The notes beneath the pieces are model-generated. The model did no database searches. It was not told the origin of the DNA and worked only from the letters and a program-made list of their open reading frames with translations. Both the position numbers and the translations under genes were made by a program. A DNA stretch of 64,000 bases, taken from contig NZ_JBPZGY010000004.1 of assembly GCF_051857535.1 (NCBI RefSeq), positions 425,523 to 489,522 on the forward strand. The letters are read 5' to 3'. This document shows positions 35,532-44,900 of this stretch, one piece after another. Every line of letters starts with the position of its first letter. The first letter of the stretch is position 1. This stretch comes from Roseateles_B sp051857535. Lineage in GTDB: Bacteria > Pseudomonadota > Gammaproteobacteria > Burkholderiales > Burkholderiaceae_C.

Positions 35532-35608
35532 GGTGACTCCTGCAAGGCGAGGGGGCGGTGCCTGCATTGAAGCGCAGGTCTGGCATCCTGGCATCCGGGG
35601 CGGTACCA

Positions 35609-35662
35609 GGGGCGCAGGGGCGCAGGGGCGCAGGGGCGCAGGGGCGCAGGGGCGCAGGGGCG
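35609..35662. repeat. Tandem repeat of the 8-base unit GGGGCGCA
   Basis: Six full copies and a six-base partial copy in perfect register. It lies 78 bases upstream of the Mpo1-like start (minus strand) and 115 bases upstream of the secreted-protein start (plus strand), in the 245-base divergent gap 35532-35776. No other gene is seen in that gap. Confidence 0.9.
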
Positions 35663-35776
35663 GTGGCCGGGGGCGGCACCGCCTGTCCTCGCCGTCCTGC
35701 GCTTGGTCGTGTGCCGCTCGTGTCTTTGGGTGGCGATCGCTAAGGTCGCGGCATCGCATCCAGAACCTCTTGCAAC

Positions 35777-36628
35777 ATGCCCTTCTCTTCAGCCCGTTCG
35801 CCCACCTCACTGTCCACGCCGGCCCGGCAGGGCCTGCTGGCCATCCTGGGCCTCAGCCTGCTGCCCGGCCTGGCGCAGGCGCAGTCCTCGGCTTTTTCAC
35901 GTGAAGCCGGCGCATCGGTGGCCGCGGGCACCGTGTGGCATTACGAGAAGTCCAACCGCGATGGCAGCGATGCCTGGCACTTCGCCATCTACTTCGCCAG
36001 CCCCAGCCACGTCGAGGTGCTCAAGTGGCTGCCGGGCGAGGACGTGGTGGAGGTCCATGCCGATTTGGACCTGGCGCGCGCCATGCCCGTGCACATGCAG
36101 CAATGGAATCTGGTCAAGGGCGAGCGCCAGCCCACCCTCAGCGCGGATGCCTCAGCGCAGGCCTCGCGGCTGACGGTGCACTTTGCCAAGGGCGGCTCCG
36201 TCGAGCTCAATGGTGGCGCGCTGCCCCTGCATGTCTGGGGCTTCGACCTGGCCTCGCTGGCGCCGCTGCTGCCCATGCTGCGACATCCGGAGCAGGGCTT
36301 CCGGCTCAGCCTGGTGGATCCCAACCGGCCGGGACGCCAGGGCGAGCCGGCCCTGGTGGATGAGGCCCGCTTCGAGTACCTGGGCCAGCGGGACTGGCAG
36401 GGACGCCCCACGCATCAGTACCGCATCGCCGGTCCCGTCTTCGATGGCAAGACCGGCCTGCTGGTCAGCAGCCTGCAGGGCCAGCTCCTGCATGCCGAGC
36501 ATGCGGTACCGACGAGCACCGACTGGACCGACTGGCGGCTCAGCTTCGTGCGGGCCGAGCACCTGAACGGCAACCAGTGGGAGCAGTTCAAGCTGGGGCT
36601 GCAGCGCCAGCTCCCGGCCGGCCGCTGA
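35777..36628 (+). CDS. Secreted protein of unknown function
   Basis: 283 residues. A signal peptide (LLAILGLSLLPGLAQA, cleavage near residue 36) leads into a mature part I do not recognise: GTVWHYEKSNRDGSDAWHF, then HVEVLKWLPGEDVVEVHADLD and a repeated strand-rich pattern with many Trp, Leu and Gly. It reads like a periplasmic beta-rich protein. The ATG at 35777 lacks a good ribosome binding site, so the start is fairly sure only because the signal peptide fits. It converges with the alpha/beta hydrolase, the stops 3 bases apart within GCTGAG-C-CTCAGC. Confidence 0.65.
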   Translation: MPFSSARSPTSLSTPARQGLLAILGLSLLPGLAQAQSSAFSREAGASVAAGTVWHYEKSNRDGSDAWHFAIYFASPSHVEVLKWLPGEDVVEVHADLDLARAMPVHMQQWNLVKGERQPTLSADASAQASRLTVHFAKGGSVELNGGALPLHVWGFDLASLAPLLPMLRHPEQGFRLSLVDPNRPGRQGEPALVDEARFEYLGQRDWQGRPTHQYRIAGPVFDGKTGLLVSSLQGQLLHAEHAVPTSTDWTDWRLSFVRAEHLNGNQWEQFKLGLQRQLPAGR

Positions 36629-36631
36629 GCC

Positions 36632-37438
36632 TCAGCAGGACAGGGCCTGGCGCAGGGCGGCCAGCACGGCGTCCGGCGCTTCCGCCATCATCGAATGGCC
36701 GGCGCCCGGGATGCGGTGAACCTGGGCCTTGAGCGCCTGCGACAGGGCCTGGGCCTGCTTGGGCGCGGTCATCACGTCGCGTTCGGCCGCCAGCACATGG
36801 CTGGGGCAGGCGACGCGCGCTGCCGCTTCGAGCCCGCCTGCATAGCGGTCGCAGACCTGGAAGTCGTGCAGGAAGAGGTTGGCCTCGCTGGAACGGGTCT
36901 GCGTGCGCCGCATCAGGGCCATGTTGCCGCCATGCAGCCAACTGCCGGGGCCGGGATAGCCGGGCTTGGCGGCCTGCGTGCTGTGGGAGAAGACATTGAC
37001 CATGGTCATGGCCTTCTCCGGCGCCTCGGCGGCCGTGCCCAGCAGCGCCTCGGAGACTTTCATCGGGAAGGCCGTGCCCAGCAGCAGCAGGTGGCTGGCG
37101 CGTTCCGGGGCCCGGGCCGCGGCCTCCAGCGCGATCAGCGAGCCCATGCTGTGGCCGCCCAGCGCGGCACGCTCAATGCCGACCGCGCTCAGCAAGTCCA
37201 GCACCCAGGCGCCAGCCGCTTCCACGCTGGGCAGGGCGGGGCCTTCGCTGCGGCCGTGGCCGGGCAGGTCCACGGCCAGCACGCTGAAGCCGTGGTGGGC
37301 GAACCAGCGGGCCAGCAGCGTGAAGACGCTGTGGTCATGCAGGGCACCGTGGACGAAGACGAGAGAGGGAAGGGCGGGGTCGAAGTCGCGCCCGCCGGTG
37401 TAGGCATAGGCCTCGCGGCCTTGGACAGTCACTTGCAT
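36632..37438 (-). CDS. Alpha/beta hydrolase
   Basis: 268 residues of the alpha/beta-hydrolase fold. Catalytic Ser97 in GGHSMGS, oxyanion region FVHGALHDHSVF, an acidic residue in AERDVMTAPK and catalytic His in GAGHSMM complete a triad. Substrate unknown. It starts 10 bases after the metY stop on the same strand, so the two genes are probably one operon; hydrolysis of an ester linked to sulfur amino acid metabolism is possible but unproven. Confidence 0.85.
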   Translation of the reverse strand: MQVTVQGREAYAYTGGRDFDPALPSLVFVHGALHDHSVFTLLARWFAHHGFSVLAVDLPGHGRSEGPALPSVEAAGAWVLDLLSAVGIERAALGGHSMGSLIALEAAARAPERASHLLLLGTAFPMKVSEALLGTAAEAPEKAMTMVNVFSHSTQAAKPGYPGPGSWLHGGNMALMRRTQTRSSEANLFLHDFQVCDRYAGGLEAAARVACPSHVLAAERDVMTAPKQAQALSQALKAQVHRIPGAGHSMMAEAPDAVLAALRQALSC

Positions 37439-37448
37439 GGCGTGGCGC

Positions 37449-38768
37449 TCACTTGGATGCGATCTTCAGGGCGGTCTTGAGGTCGGCGATCAGGTCGTCG
37501 GCGTCTTCCAGACCGATGGAAAGGCGGATGGTGCCTGGCGTGATGCCGGCCTGGGCCAGCGCGGCGTCGTCCATGCGGAAGTGGGTGGTGCTGGCCGGGT
37601 GGATCACCAGGGAGCGGCAGTCGCCCACATTGGCCAGGTGGGAGAAGATCTTCAGGCTCTCGATGAAGCGGCGGCCCTGCTCGCGGCTGCCGTTCAGGTC
37701 GAAGCTGAAGACGGCGCCCGCGCCTTTGGGCATGAGTTGCTGGGCCAGCGCATGGCCGGGGTGGGAGGCCAGACCCGGATAGGCCACGCGGCTCACTTGC
37801 GTCTGCCCGGCGAGGAACTCGGCCACCTTCTGCGCATTGGCCACATGGCGCTCCATGCGCAGGGACAGTGTCTCCAGGCCCTGCAGCATCAGCCAGGCCG
37901 TGTGGGGGCTCATGCAGGCGCCGAAGTCACGCAGGCCCTCGCGGCGGGCACGCAGCAGGAAGGCGCCTGTCGTGCTCTCTTCACTGAAGACCATGCCGTG
38001 GAAGCCCTCGTAGGGCTCGCAGAGCTCGGCAAAGCGAGCCAGGCCCGCGGCCCTGCTGCGCTCGTAGGCGTCCTGCCAGTCGAAGTTGCCGCTGTCCACG
38101 AGCACGCCGCCCACCACGGTGCCGTGACCGCAGAGGAACTTGGTGGCGGAATGGAAGACCAGGTCCGCACCATGCTGCAGGGGCTTGAGCAGGGCTGGGG
38201 GCGTCAGCGTGGCGTCCACCAGCAGGGGCAGACCGGCTCCGTGGGCGATGGCGGCCACGCCGGGGATGTCCAGCACGTCCATGCCGGGGTTGCCCAGGGT
38301 CTCGCCGAACAGCAGGCGGGTCTCGGGGCGGATGGCGGCGCGCCAGGCGTCCAGATCATCGGGCCGGACGAAGGTGGTGCTGATGCCAAAGCGCTTCAGC
38401 GTGTAGTGCAGCAGGTTGTGCGAGCCGCCATAGAGCGCGCTCGAGGCCACGATGTGGCTGCCCGCCGGGGCCAGTGTGCTGATCGCGAGGAACAGCGCCG
38501 CCTGCCCGCTGGCCGTTGCGATGGCGCCGGTTCCTCCTTCCAGGGCGGCCATGCGCTCCTCGAAGACGGCCGTCGTGGGGTTGGAGATGCGCGAGTAGAC
38601 ATGGCCCGCGCGCTCCATATTGAAGAGCGAGGCCGCGTGCTCGGCGCTTTCGAAGACGAAGGAGGTGCTGAGATGCAGAGGGACGGCCCGTGCGCCGGTG
38701 CTGGGGTCGGGTGCCGCCCCCGCGTGAAGCGCCAGGGTGTCGAAGCCGGGATCGCCGTAGCCTGACAT
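37449..38768 (-). CDS. metY: O-acetylhomoserine aminocarboxypropyltransferase (sulfhydrylase)
   Basis: 439 residues, Cys/Met metabolism PLP family. It makes homocysteine from O-acetylhomoserine and sulfide (or methionine from methanethiol). GFDTLALHAGAAPDPSTGARAVP, YSRISNPTTAVFEERMAALEGG and the PLP-lysine motif HSATKFLCGHGT are clear. The long length (about 430) and the LxFxxLCxPYEGFHGMVF insert region fit MetY rather than MetB/MetC. ATG at 38768 is the family start; a frame open to 39134 is antisense to the CBS gene. No SAM or SAH riboswitch fold was seen in the short 85-base leader. Confidence 0.9.
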   Translation of the reverse strand: MSGYGDPGFDTLALHAGAAPDPSTGARAVPLHLSTSFVFESAEHAASLFNMERAGHVYSRISNPTTAVFEERMAALEGGTGAIATASGQAALFLAISTLAPAGSHIVASSALYGGSHNLLHYTLKRFGISTTFVRPDDLDAWRAAIRPETRLLFGETLGNPGMDVLDIPGVAAIAHGAGLPLLVDATLTPPALLKPLQHGADLVFHSATKFLCGHGTVVGGVLVDSGNFDWQDAYERSRAAGLARFAELCEPYEGFHGMVFSEESTTGAFLLRARREGLRDFGACMSPHTAWLMLQGLETLSLRMERHVANAQKVAEFLAGQTQVSRVAYPGLASHPGHALAQQLMPKGAGAVFSFDLNGSREQGRRFIESLKIFSHLANVGDCRSLVIHPASTTHFRMDDAALAQAGITPGTIRLSIGLEDADDLIADLKTALKIASK

Positions 38769-38853
38769 GCTGTCTTTCGTGGTTTCAGGATGCCGGCATT
38801 GTGTGCTATGTTGGACGCAATTCTGATCTGCCCGCCTGTCGAGGAGAAAACAC

Positions 38854-39321
38854 ATGAAAGTCGCCGACATCCTGCGCGTCAAAGGCAATGCCCTGTACAC
38901 CGTCCCGCCCGAGCAACCCCTGGCCGAAGCCCTGGGCACCATGGCCGAGCGGGACATGGGTTCCCTGGTCGTGATGGAGTTCGGCGAGCTGGTGGGCATG
39001 CTGACCTTCCGCGAGGTGATCGCTGCCGTGGTGCGCAATGGCGGCAGCGTGGGTACCACCCTGGTCCGCTCCGTCATGGACGACCACCCGCTCACCTGCA
39101 CCCCCGAGACCGAGATCGACGAAGTCCGCCGCATGATGCTGGGCCGCCATGCCCGCTACATGCCCGTGCTCAACGGGCGCCAGCTGATGGGCGTGATCTC
39201 CTTCTACGACGTGGCCAAGGCCGTGGTTGACAGCCAGGACTTCGAGAACCGCATGCTCAAGGCCTACATCCGCGACTGGCCGGTCGAGGAAGAGGGTGCT
39301 TCGCACGAGCCGAAGCTTTGA
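38854..39321 (+). CDS. Tandem CBS-domain protein
   Basis: 155 residues made almost only of two CBS motifs (about 8-60 and 75-130), which pair to bind adenine nucleotides. TVPPEQPLAEALGTMAERDMGSLVVME and HARYMPVLNGRQLMGVISFYDVAKAV are the two halves. Such free-standing proteins act as energy or redox sensors, but the partner is unknown. GAGGAG lies 8 bases before the ATG. A TGCTATGTT extended -10 is present about 45 bases upstream. Confidence 0.9.
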   Translation: MKVADILRVKGNALYTVPPEQPLAEALGTMAERDMGSLVVMEFGELVGMLTFREVIAAVVRNGGSVGTTLVRSVMDDHPLTCTPETEIDEVRRMMLGRHARYMPVLNGRQLMGVISFYDVAKAVVDSQDFENRMLKAYIRDWPVEEEGASHEPKL

Positions 39322-39372
39322 GCCGCTGATTGCCAAGCCCGCCGGGCCTGCAGCCCCGGGGCCGCACCATAG

Positions 39373-39419
39373 AATCCAGGGCATGCCCGGGCGCTCCTGC
39401 CGGGGACTGACCCTGGATT
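39373..39419 (+). promoter_or_regulatory. Terminator-like hairpin directly before aroC
   Basis: AATCCAGGG (39373-39381) pairs with CCCTGGATT (39411-39419), and the T run continues to 39422, one base before the aroC ATG is reached. The inner part CCCGGGCGCTCCTGCCGGGG can also fold. It looks like an attenuator or a terminator for the CBS gene that read-through must pass. Confidence 0.5.
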
Positions 39420-39423
39420 TTTC

Positions 39424-40524
39424 ATGGCTGGCAGCACCTTTGGCGAACTCTTCCGTGTCACCAACTTCGGCGAAAGCCACGGCCCTGCCATTGGCTGCGT
39501 GATTGACGGCTGCCCGCCGGGGCTTGAACTGAGCGAGGCCGACATCCAGCCCGAGCTGGACCGCCGCCGCCCCGGCACCTCGCGCCATGTGACCCAGCGC
39601 AATGAGCCCGATGCCGTGCAGATCCTCTCCGGCGTCTACGAAGGCCAGACCACCGGCGCCCCCATCTGCCTGCTGATCCAGAACACCGACCAGCGCAGCA
39701 AGGACTACGGCAACATCCTGGATACCTTCCGCCCTGGCCACGCCGACTACACCTACTGGCGCAAGTACGGCCTGCGCGACCCGCGAGGCGGTGGCCGTTC
39801 CTCCGCCCGGCTCACCGCCCCCATGGTGGGTGCAGGCGCCGTGGCCCGCAAATGGCTCAAGGCCCAGTACGGCACCGAGTTCCGCGGTCACATGACCCAG
39901 CTGGGCGAACTGCCCATCGCCTTCGAGGGCTGGGAGCATGTGCCTTGCAACCCCTTCTTCGCCGCCAACGTCAGCCAGATCGCGGAGCTGGAGGCCTATA
40001 TGGACGCGCTGCGCAAGTCCGGTGATTCCGTCGGCGCGCGCATCGAGGTCCAGGCCACGGGCGTGCCGGTGGGCCTGGGCGAGCCGCTCTTCGACAAGCT
40101 GGACGCCGACATCGCCTTCGCCATGATGGGCATCAATGCGGTCAAGGGCGTGGAGATCGGCGACGGCTTCGGCGTCGTGCCCCAGCGCGGCAGCGAGCAC
40201 GGCGACGAGCTCACGCCCGAGGGCTTCGCCAGCAACCATGCGGGCGGCGTGCTGGGCGGTATCTCCACGGGCCAGGACTTGCGCGTGTCCATCGCCATCA
40301 AGCCGACCAGTTCCATCCGTCTGCCCAAGGCCTCCATCGACCGCGCCGGCCAGGTGACAGAGGTCGTGACCCACGGCCGCCACGACCCCTGCGTGGGCAT
40401 CCGTGCCACGCCCATCGCCGAGGCCATGCTGGCCCTGGTCCTGATGGATCACGCGCTGCGCCACCGCGCCCAGTGCGGTGACGTCCGGCACGCCCTGTCG
40501 CCCATCCCGGCCCAGCGCGGCTGA
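39424..40524 (+). CDS. aroC: Chorismate synthase
   Basis: 366 residues, normal length. It converts 5-enolpyruvylshikimate 3-phosphate to chorismate using reduced FMN, the last common step to aromatic amino acids and folate. GESHGPAIGCVIDGCPPG, RPGHADYTYWRKYG, RGGGRSSARLTAPMVGAGAVA and the NHAGGVLGGISTGQ motif are all conserved. No ribosome binding site is visible next to the ATG because the hairpin's T run is there. A strong terminator follows. Confidence 0.97.
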   Translation: MAGSTFGELFRVTNFGESHGPAIGCVIDGCPPGLELSEADIQPELDRRRPGTSRHVTQRNEPDAVQILSGVYEGQTTGAPICLLIQNTDQRSKDYGNILDTFRPGHADYTYWRKYGLRDPRGGGRSSARLTAPMVGAGAVARKWLKAQYGTEFRGHMTQLGELPIAFEGWEHVPCNPFFAANVSQIAELEAYMDALRKSGDSVGARIEVQATGVPVGLGEPLFDKLDADIAFAMMGINAVKGVEIGDGFGVVPQRGSEHGDELTPEGFASNHAGGVLGGISTGQDLRVSIAIKPTSSIRLPKASIDRAGQVTEVVTHGRHDPCVGIRATPIAEAMLALVLMDHALRHRAQCGDVRHALSPIPAQRG

Positions 40525-40529
40525 TCCAG

Positions 40530-40557
40530 GACCGGGCTGCAGCCCGGTCTTGTTTTT
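40530..40557 (+). terminator. Rho-independent terminator of aroC
   Basis: GACCGGGCTG/CAGCCCGGTC is a perfect 20-base palindrome followed by TTGTTTTT, six bases after the aroC stop. Confidence 0.85.
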
Positions 40558-40716
40558 CTGCAGCTCGTCCCCAGCTGCGACGGCAAATCCTGGCTGGCGA
40601 CGCCCTGGCCCCTCTTTTGCGCGCTTCGTCGCAGGCGCGCTGCAAGCTCACTGTGCTCTTCCTAGACTGCGCCGCAGTTAGACACTCGCGGTAACCCTGC
40701 AGCAATGGAGAGACAC

Positions 40717-41937
40717 ATGGACAAGAAGAAGCGCAATCGCTGGCTGGTGTGGGGAGGGGCGGCCGTCGTCGTCCTGAGTGCTGGCGCAGGGGCGGCTGTC
40801 TACGCCGGCAAGTCCGACAACAAGGCCACGGACAGCAAGCAGGCCTCCAAGGACGGCGCCAAGGCCGGCAGCAAGGACGACAAGAAGAAGGAAGCCACGC
40901 TGGAGTTCGCCTCCCGCGAGGTGACCAAGCCCCAGATGGCCACCATGCCCGGCAGCATCGAGTTCTCCGGCCCCCTGGTGGCGCCCAACACGGTGGTGGT
41001 GCGCAGCAAGGCCAGCGGCGTGCTGCTGAACCTGCATGTGGCCGAAGGCAGCCGCGTGCGCAACGGCCAGAGCCTGGGCGAGCTGGACCTGGAAGAGCTG
41101 CGCTACCGCGTGGCCGAGCGCCGCGCCAGTCTGGAGGCCGCGCAGGCCCAGTTCCAGCAGGCCGAGCGCAGCTACAAGGCCAACGAGGACCTGGCCGCCA
41201 AGGCCTTCATCTCCAGCACCGCGCTGGACAACTTCCGCGCCAGCATGGAGGCCGCCCGCGGACAGTGGCTGGCCGCCAAGGCCCAGCTGGAGACGGCGCA
41301 GAGCAGCTTGCGCCTGGCCTCGCTGGTGGCGCCCATCAGCGGCGTCGTGGCCAAGCGCCATGCGGTGCCGGGCGAGAAGCTCAGCGCCGAGCAGCAGGTG
41401 CTCAGCATCGTGGACCTGGGCAAGCTGGAGTTGGCCGGCCTGGTCGGCACGCATGAGGTCGCTCGACTGAAGCCCGGCATGGCCGTGGCCGTGAAGGTGG
41501 AGGGGGACGAGCAGCCCGTGCAGGCCCGCATCTCCCGCATCGCCCCTGCGGCCGAGCCGGGTACGCGCAGCATCGGCGTGACCCTGGAGATTGCCAACCC
41601 CGAGGAGCGTTTCCGTGCCGGCCAGTACGCCGTCGCCCGCGTCGAGCTGCCGGACAACGCCCAGCGCATGACCCTGCCGGCCACGGCCGTGATCAACGCC
41701 TCCGGCCAGGATCATGTGTGGGTGCTGGAGAAGGGCACCCTGGTCCGCCGCGTGGTGACCACCGGCCGGCGTGACGCCCGCGAAGGCCGCATCGAGATCC
41801 TGCAGGGCCTCAAGGCCGAGGACCAGGTCCTGGCCGCCCGCTTCGACAACCTGCGCGACGGCGCCTCGGCCAAGGTCGTCGACAGCCGCGCCCCGCGCGT
41901 GGCCAGCGCCGCCGCCAGCGCCCCCGCGCTGCAATAA
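40717..41937 (+). CDS. RND efflux periplasmic adaptor subunit
   Basis: 406 residues. The N-terminal KKKRNRWLVWGGAAVVVLSAGAGAAVYA is an uncleaved membrane anchor or signal without a lipobox, unlike the adaptor at 23640. A Lys/Asp-rich linker follows, then lipoyl-like halves (VVVRSKASGVLLNLHVAEGSRV), a coiled-coil hairpin at about 130-190 and the beta-barrel. ATG at 40717 is chosen because GGAG lies 6 bases upstream; an ATG at 40705 is within that site. It ends 12 bases before its permease gene. Confidence 0.88.
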   Translation: MDKKKRNRWLVWGGAAVVVLSAGAGAAVYAGKSDNKATDSKQASKDGAKAGSKDDKKKEATLEFASREVTKPQMATMPGSIEFSGPLVAPNTVVVRSKASGVLLNLHVAEGSRVRNGQSLGELDLEELRYRVAERRASLEAAQAQFQQAERSYKANEDLAAKAFISSTALDNFRASMEAARGQWLAAKAQLETAQSSLRLASLVAPISGVVAKRHAVPGEKLSAEQQVLSIVDLGKLELAGLVGTHEVARLKPGMAVAVKVEGDEQPVQARISRIAPAAEPGTRSIGVTLEIANPEERFRAGQYAVARVELPDNAQRMTLPATAVINASGQDHVWVLEKGTLVRRVVTTGRRDAREGRIEILQGLKAEDQVLAARFDNLRDGASAKVVDSRAPRVASAAASAPALQ

Positions 41938-41949
41938 GGAGACCGCATC

Positions 41950-44900
41950 ATGTGGATGACCCGCGTCTCCATCCAGAACCCGGTCTTCGCGACCATGGTG
42001 ATGGTGGCCCTGTGCGTGATGGGCCTGTTCGCCTATTCCAAGCTGGGCGTCGAGCCCATGCCAGACATCAGCTTCCCCGGTGCGCAGATCGACGTCGCCT
42101 ATCCCGGCGCCTCGCCCGAGGCCATCGAGCGCGAGATCCTGCGCCCGCTGGAGGAATCGCTCAACACCATCGCCGGCGTGGACACCATCCGCTCGCGTGC
42201 CTATGAAGGCCGCAGCCAGGTCTGGGTGATGTTCAACCTGAATGCCGACATGAACCGCGGCATGCAGGAGATCCGCGACCGCGTCGGCATGGTGCAGGCC
42301 AGCTTTCCGCGTGACGTGAAGCCACCCACCATCACCCGCTTCCAGGGGGACAACCAGCAGCCCGTGGTCGTGATGTCGCTGATCAGCGAGACCCGCTCGG
42401 CGCGCGAGCTCTCCATGATGGCCGAGCTGACCGTCTCCAAGCGCCTGACGCGCGTGGAGGGCGTGGCCCTGGTGGACATCGGCGGCATGGTCTCCCGCGA
42501 AGTGCGTGTGGACCTGGACCCGCAGCGCCTGCGTGCTTATGGCGTGACGCCGGCCGAGGTGGCCACCGCCCTGCGCGAGGCCAATGCCGACCAGCCCGTG
42601 GGCCTGCTCTCCGACAAGCTCAGCGACGCCATCCTGCGCGTCGAGGGCCGGGTGAAGGACCCCAAGGAATTCGCCAAGATCGTCGTGGCTCGCCGTGGCA
42701 ACCTCGTGCTGACCCTGGGCGACCTGGGCACCCTGGTCGAGCGTGAGCGCGAGGCCACCACCATCGCCCGCATCAACGGCAAGCCCGCCGTCACCTTCAG
42801 CGTCTTCAAGCAGCAGGACGCCAACGTGGTGGCCACCGGCGAGGCCGTCAAGGAGGCCATGGAAGAACTGCGCAAGACCCTGCCCAAGGACGTGGAACTG
42901 CGCCTGATCAACGCCAACAGCGACTGGGTCAAGGGCTCCCTGGACGGCCTGCGCCACACCCTCATCGAGGGCGCACTGCTGACCGTGGCCATCGTCTTCC
43001 TGTTCCTGCACAGCTGGCGCTCGACCATCATCACCGGCCTGACCCTGCCCATCGCCGTGATCTCCAGCTTCCTGGCCGTGCATGCCTTCGGCTTCACGCT
43101 GAACTTCATGACGATGATGGCGCTGTCGCTGTGCATCGGCCTGCTGATCGACGATGCCATCGTGGTGCGCGAGAACATCGTCCGCCACGTGGGCATGGGC
43201 AAGGACCACCACCAGGCCGCCTTCGACGGTACCAACGAGATCGGCCTGGCCGTGATGGCCACCACCTTCGCCATCTGCGCCGTGTTCGTGCCCGTGGCCT
43301 TCATGGGCGGCATCATCGGCAAGTTCTTCCATCCCTTCGGCATCACCGTGGCGGTGGCCGTGCTGGTCTCGCTGTTCGTGAGCTTCACGCTGGACCCGAT
43401 GATGTCCAGCATCTGGAAGGACCCGCCCAGCACCTGGCTGCGCAAGTTCTGGGGACTGCGCCACCTGATCAACGGCACCGACCGCGTCATGGACGTGCTG
43501 CATGGCACCTACGAACGCGTGATCCGCTGGGTCTTCAGCGGCCGCCGCTACCGCGTCTTCGTGCCGCCGGTGCCCGCCTATGGCCGTCCCTTCGACGATC
43601 AGGGCCAGCGTGACCGCAGCCAGAAGCGTCGCCTGCGCTTTGCCACCCTGACACCCCGCGGCCTGGTGATGTGGGGCGGTTTCATGAGCTTCGTCATGGC
43701 CCTCGTGCTGGCGGGCTTCGTGGGCAGCGAGTTCGTGCCCCAGACCGACCAGGGCTTCACCCAGCTGAGCCTGCGCATGCCCGTGGCGACCAGCCTGGAA
43801 CGCGGCGATGCCAAGGTGGCGCAGGTCGAGGAGATCCTCAAGAGCTATCCCGAGATCAAGACCGTGTCCACCGTGGTGGGTGCCTCTGGCGATGGCATGG
43901 CCACGGGCCGCAACCAGGCCGTGCTCAACATCGCGCTGACGGACCGCAAGGACCGCAAGCGCACGCAGAAGCAGATCGAGGACGCCATGCGCGAGGACCT
44001 GGCCCGCATCCCCGGCATCGAGCTGTCGGTGGGCTTCGACCGTCCCGTGTGGATCAACCTGCTGGGCAACGACTCCGAGCAGTTGACCAAGGCCGCCAAC
44101 GAGCTGGCCGCCGCCATCCGCAAGGTGCCCGGCGCCGTCGACGTGGACACCACCGTCAAGCCCGGCCTGCCCGCCTTCGCGGTCAAGCTGAAGGAATCGG
44201 CCGTGCGCGAGCTGGGCCTCACCGCCCCGCAGTTGGCATCGTCTCTGCGCGCCTATGTCAACGGCGAGGTGGCGACGTACTGGACCACGCCGGACGGCAA
44301 CCAGGTCGAGGTGCTGCTGCGCCTGCCGCAGGCCCAGCGCGAACGCATCGACCAGATGCAGAAGCTGCCCGTGGCCTTTGCCAAGGACGGCAGTCCCATC
44401 AGCCTGGACCAGGTGGCCACCATCGAGCCGGTGTTCAACCCCGAGGTGATCCGCCGCGAGTCCCTGCAGCGCCGCGAGGCCGTGTATGCCGCGGTCAAGG
44501 ACCGCAGTGCCGGGGAGGTCAATGCCGACGTACAGAAGATCGTCAAGAACATGCAGCTGCCCCCGGGCGTCAGCTTCAAGGTCGATGGAGCCGGCAAGCA
44601 ACAGGCCGAGGCCTTCAAGGGCCTGCTCTCGGCCATGGGTCTGGCGGTGATCTTCATCTACATCGTGCTGGCCAGCCAGTTCGGCAGCTTCATCCAGCCC
44701 ATCGCCATCATGGCCTCGCTGCCCCTGGCCCTGATCGGGGTGATGCTGGCCCTGCTGTTCTGGGGTTCGACGCTCAACGTTTTCTCCATGATCGGCCTGG
44801 TGATGCTGATGGGCCTGGTGACCAAGAACGCCATCCTGCTGGTGGACTTCGCCAACCACGCTCGCAAGGCCGGCGCCACGGTCAGCGAAGCCCTGCTGGA

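Noticed and set aside
35609..35662. Possible CRISPR array
   Set aside because: The unit is 8 bases with no spacers; it is a simple tandem repeat.
38769..38853. SAM or SAH riboswitch in front of metY
   Set aside because: The leader is at most 85 bases, shared with a divergent promoter, and shows none of the conserved cores of these riboswitches.
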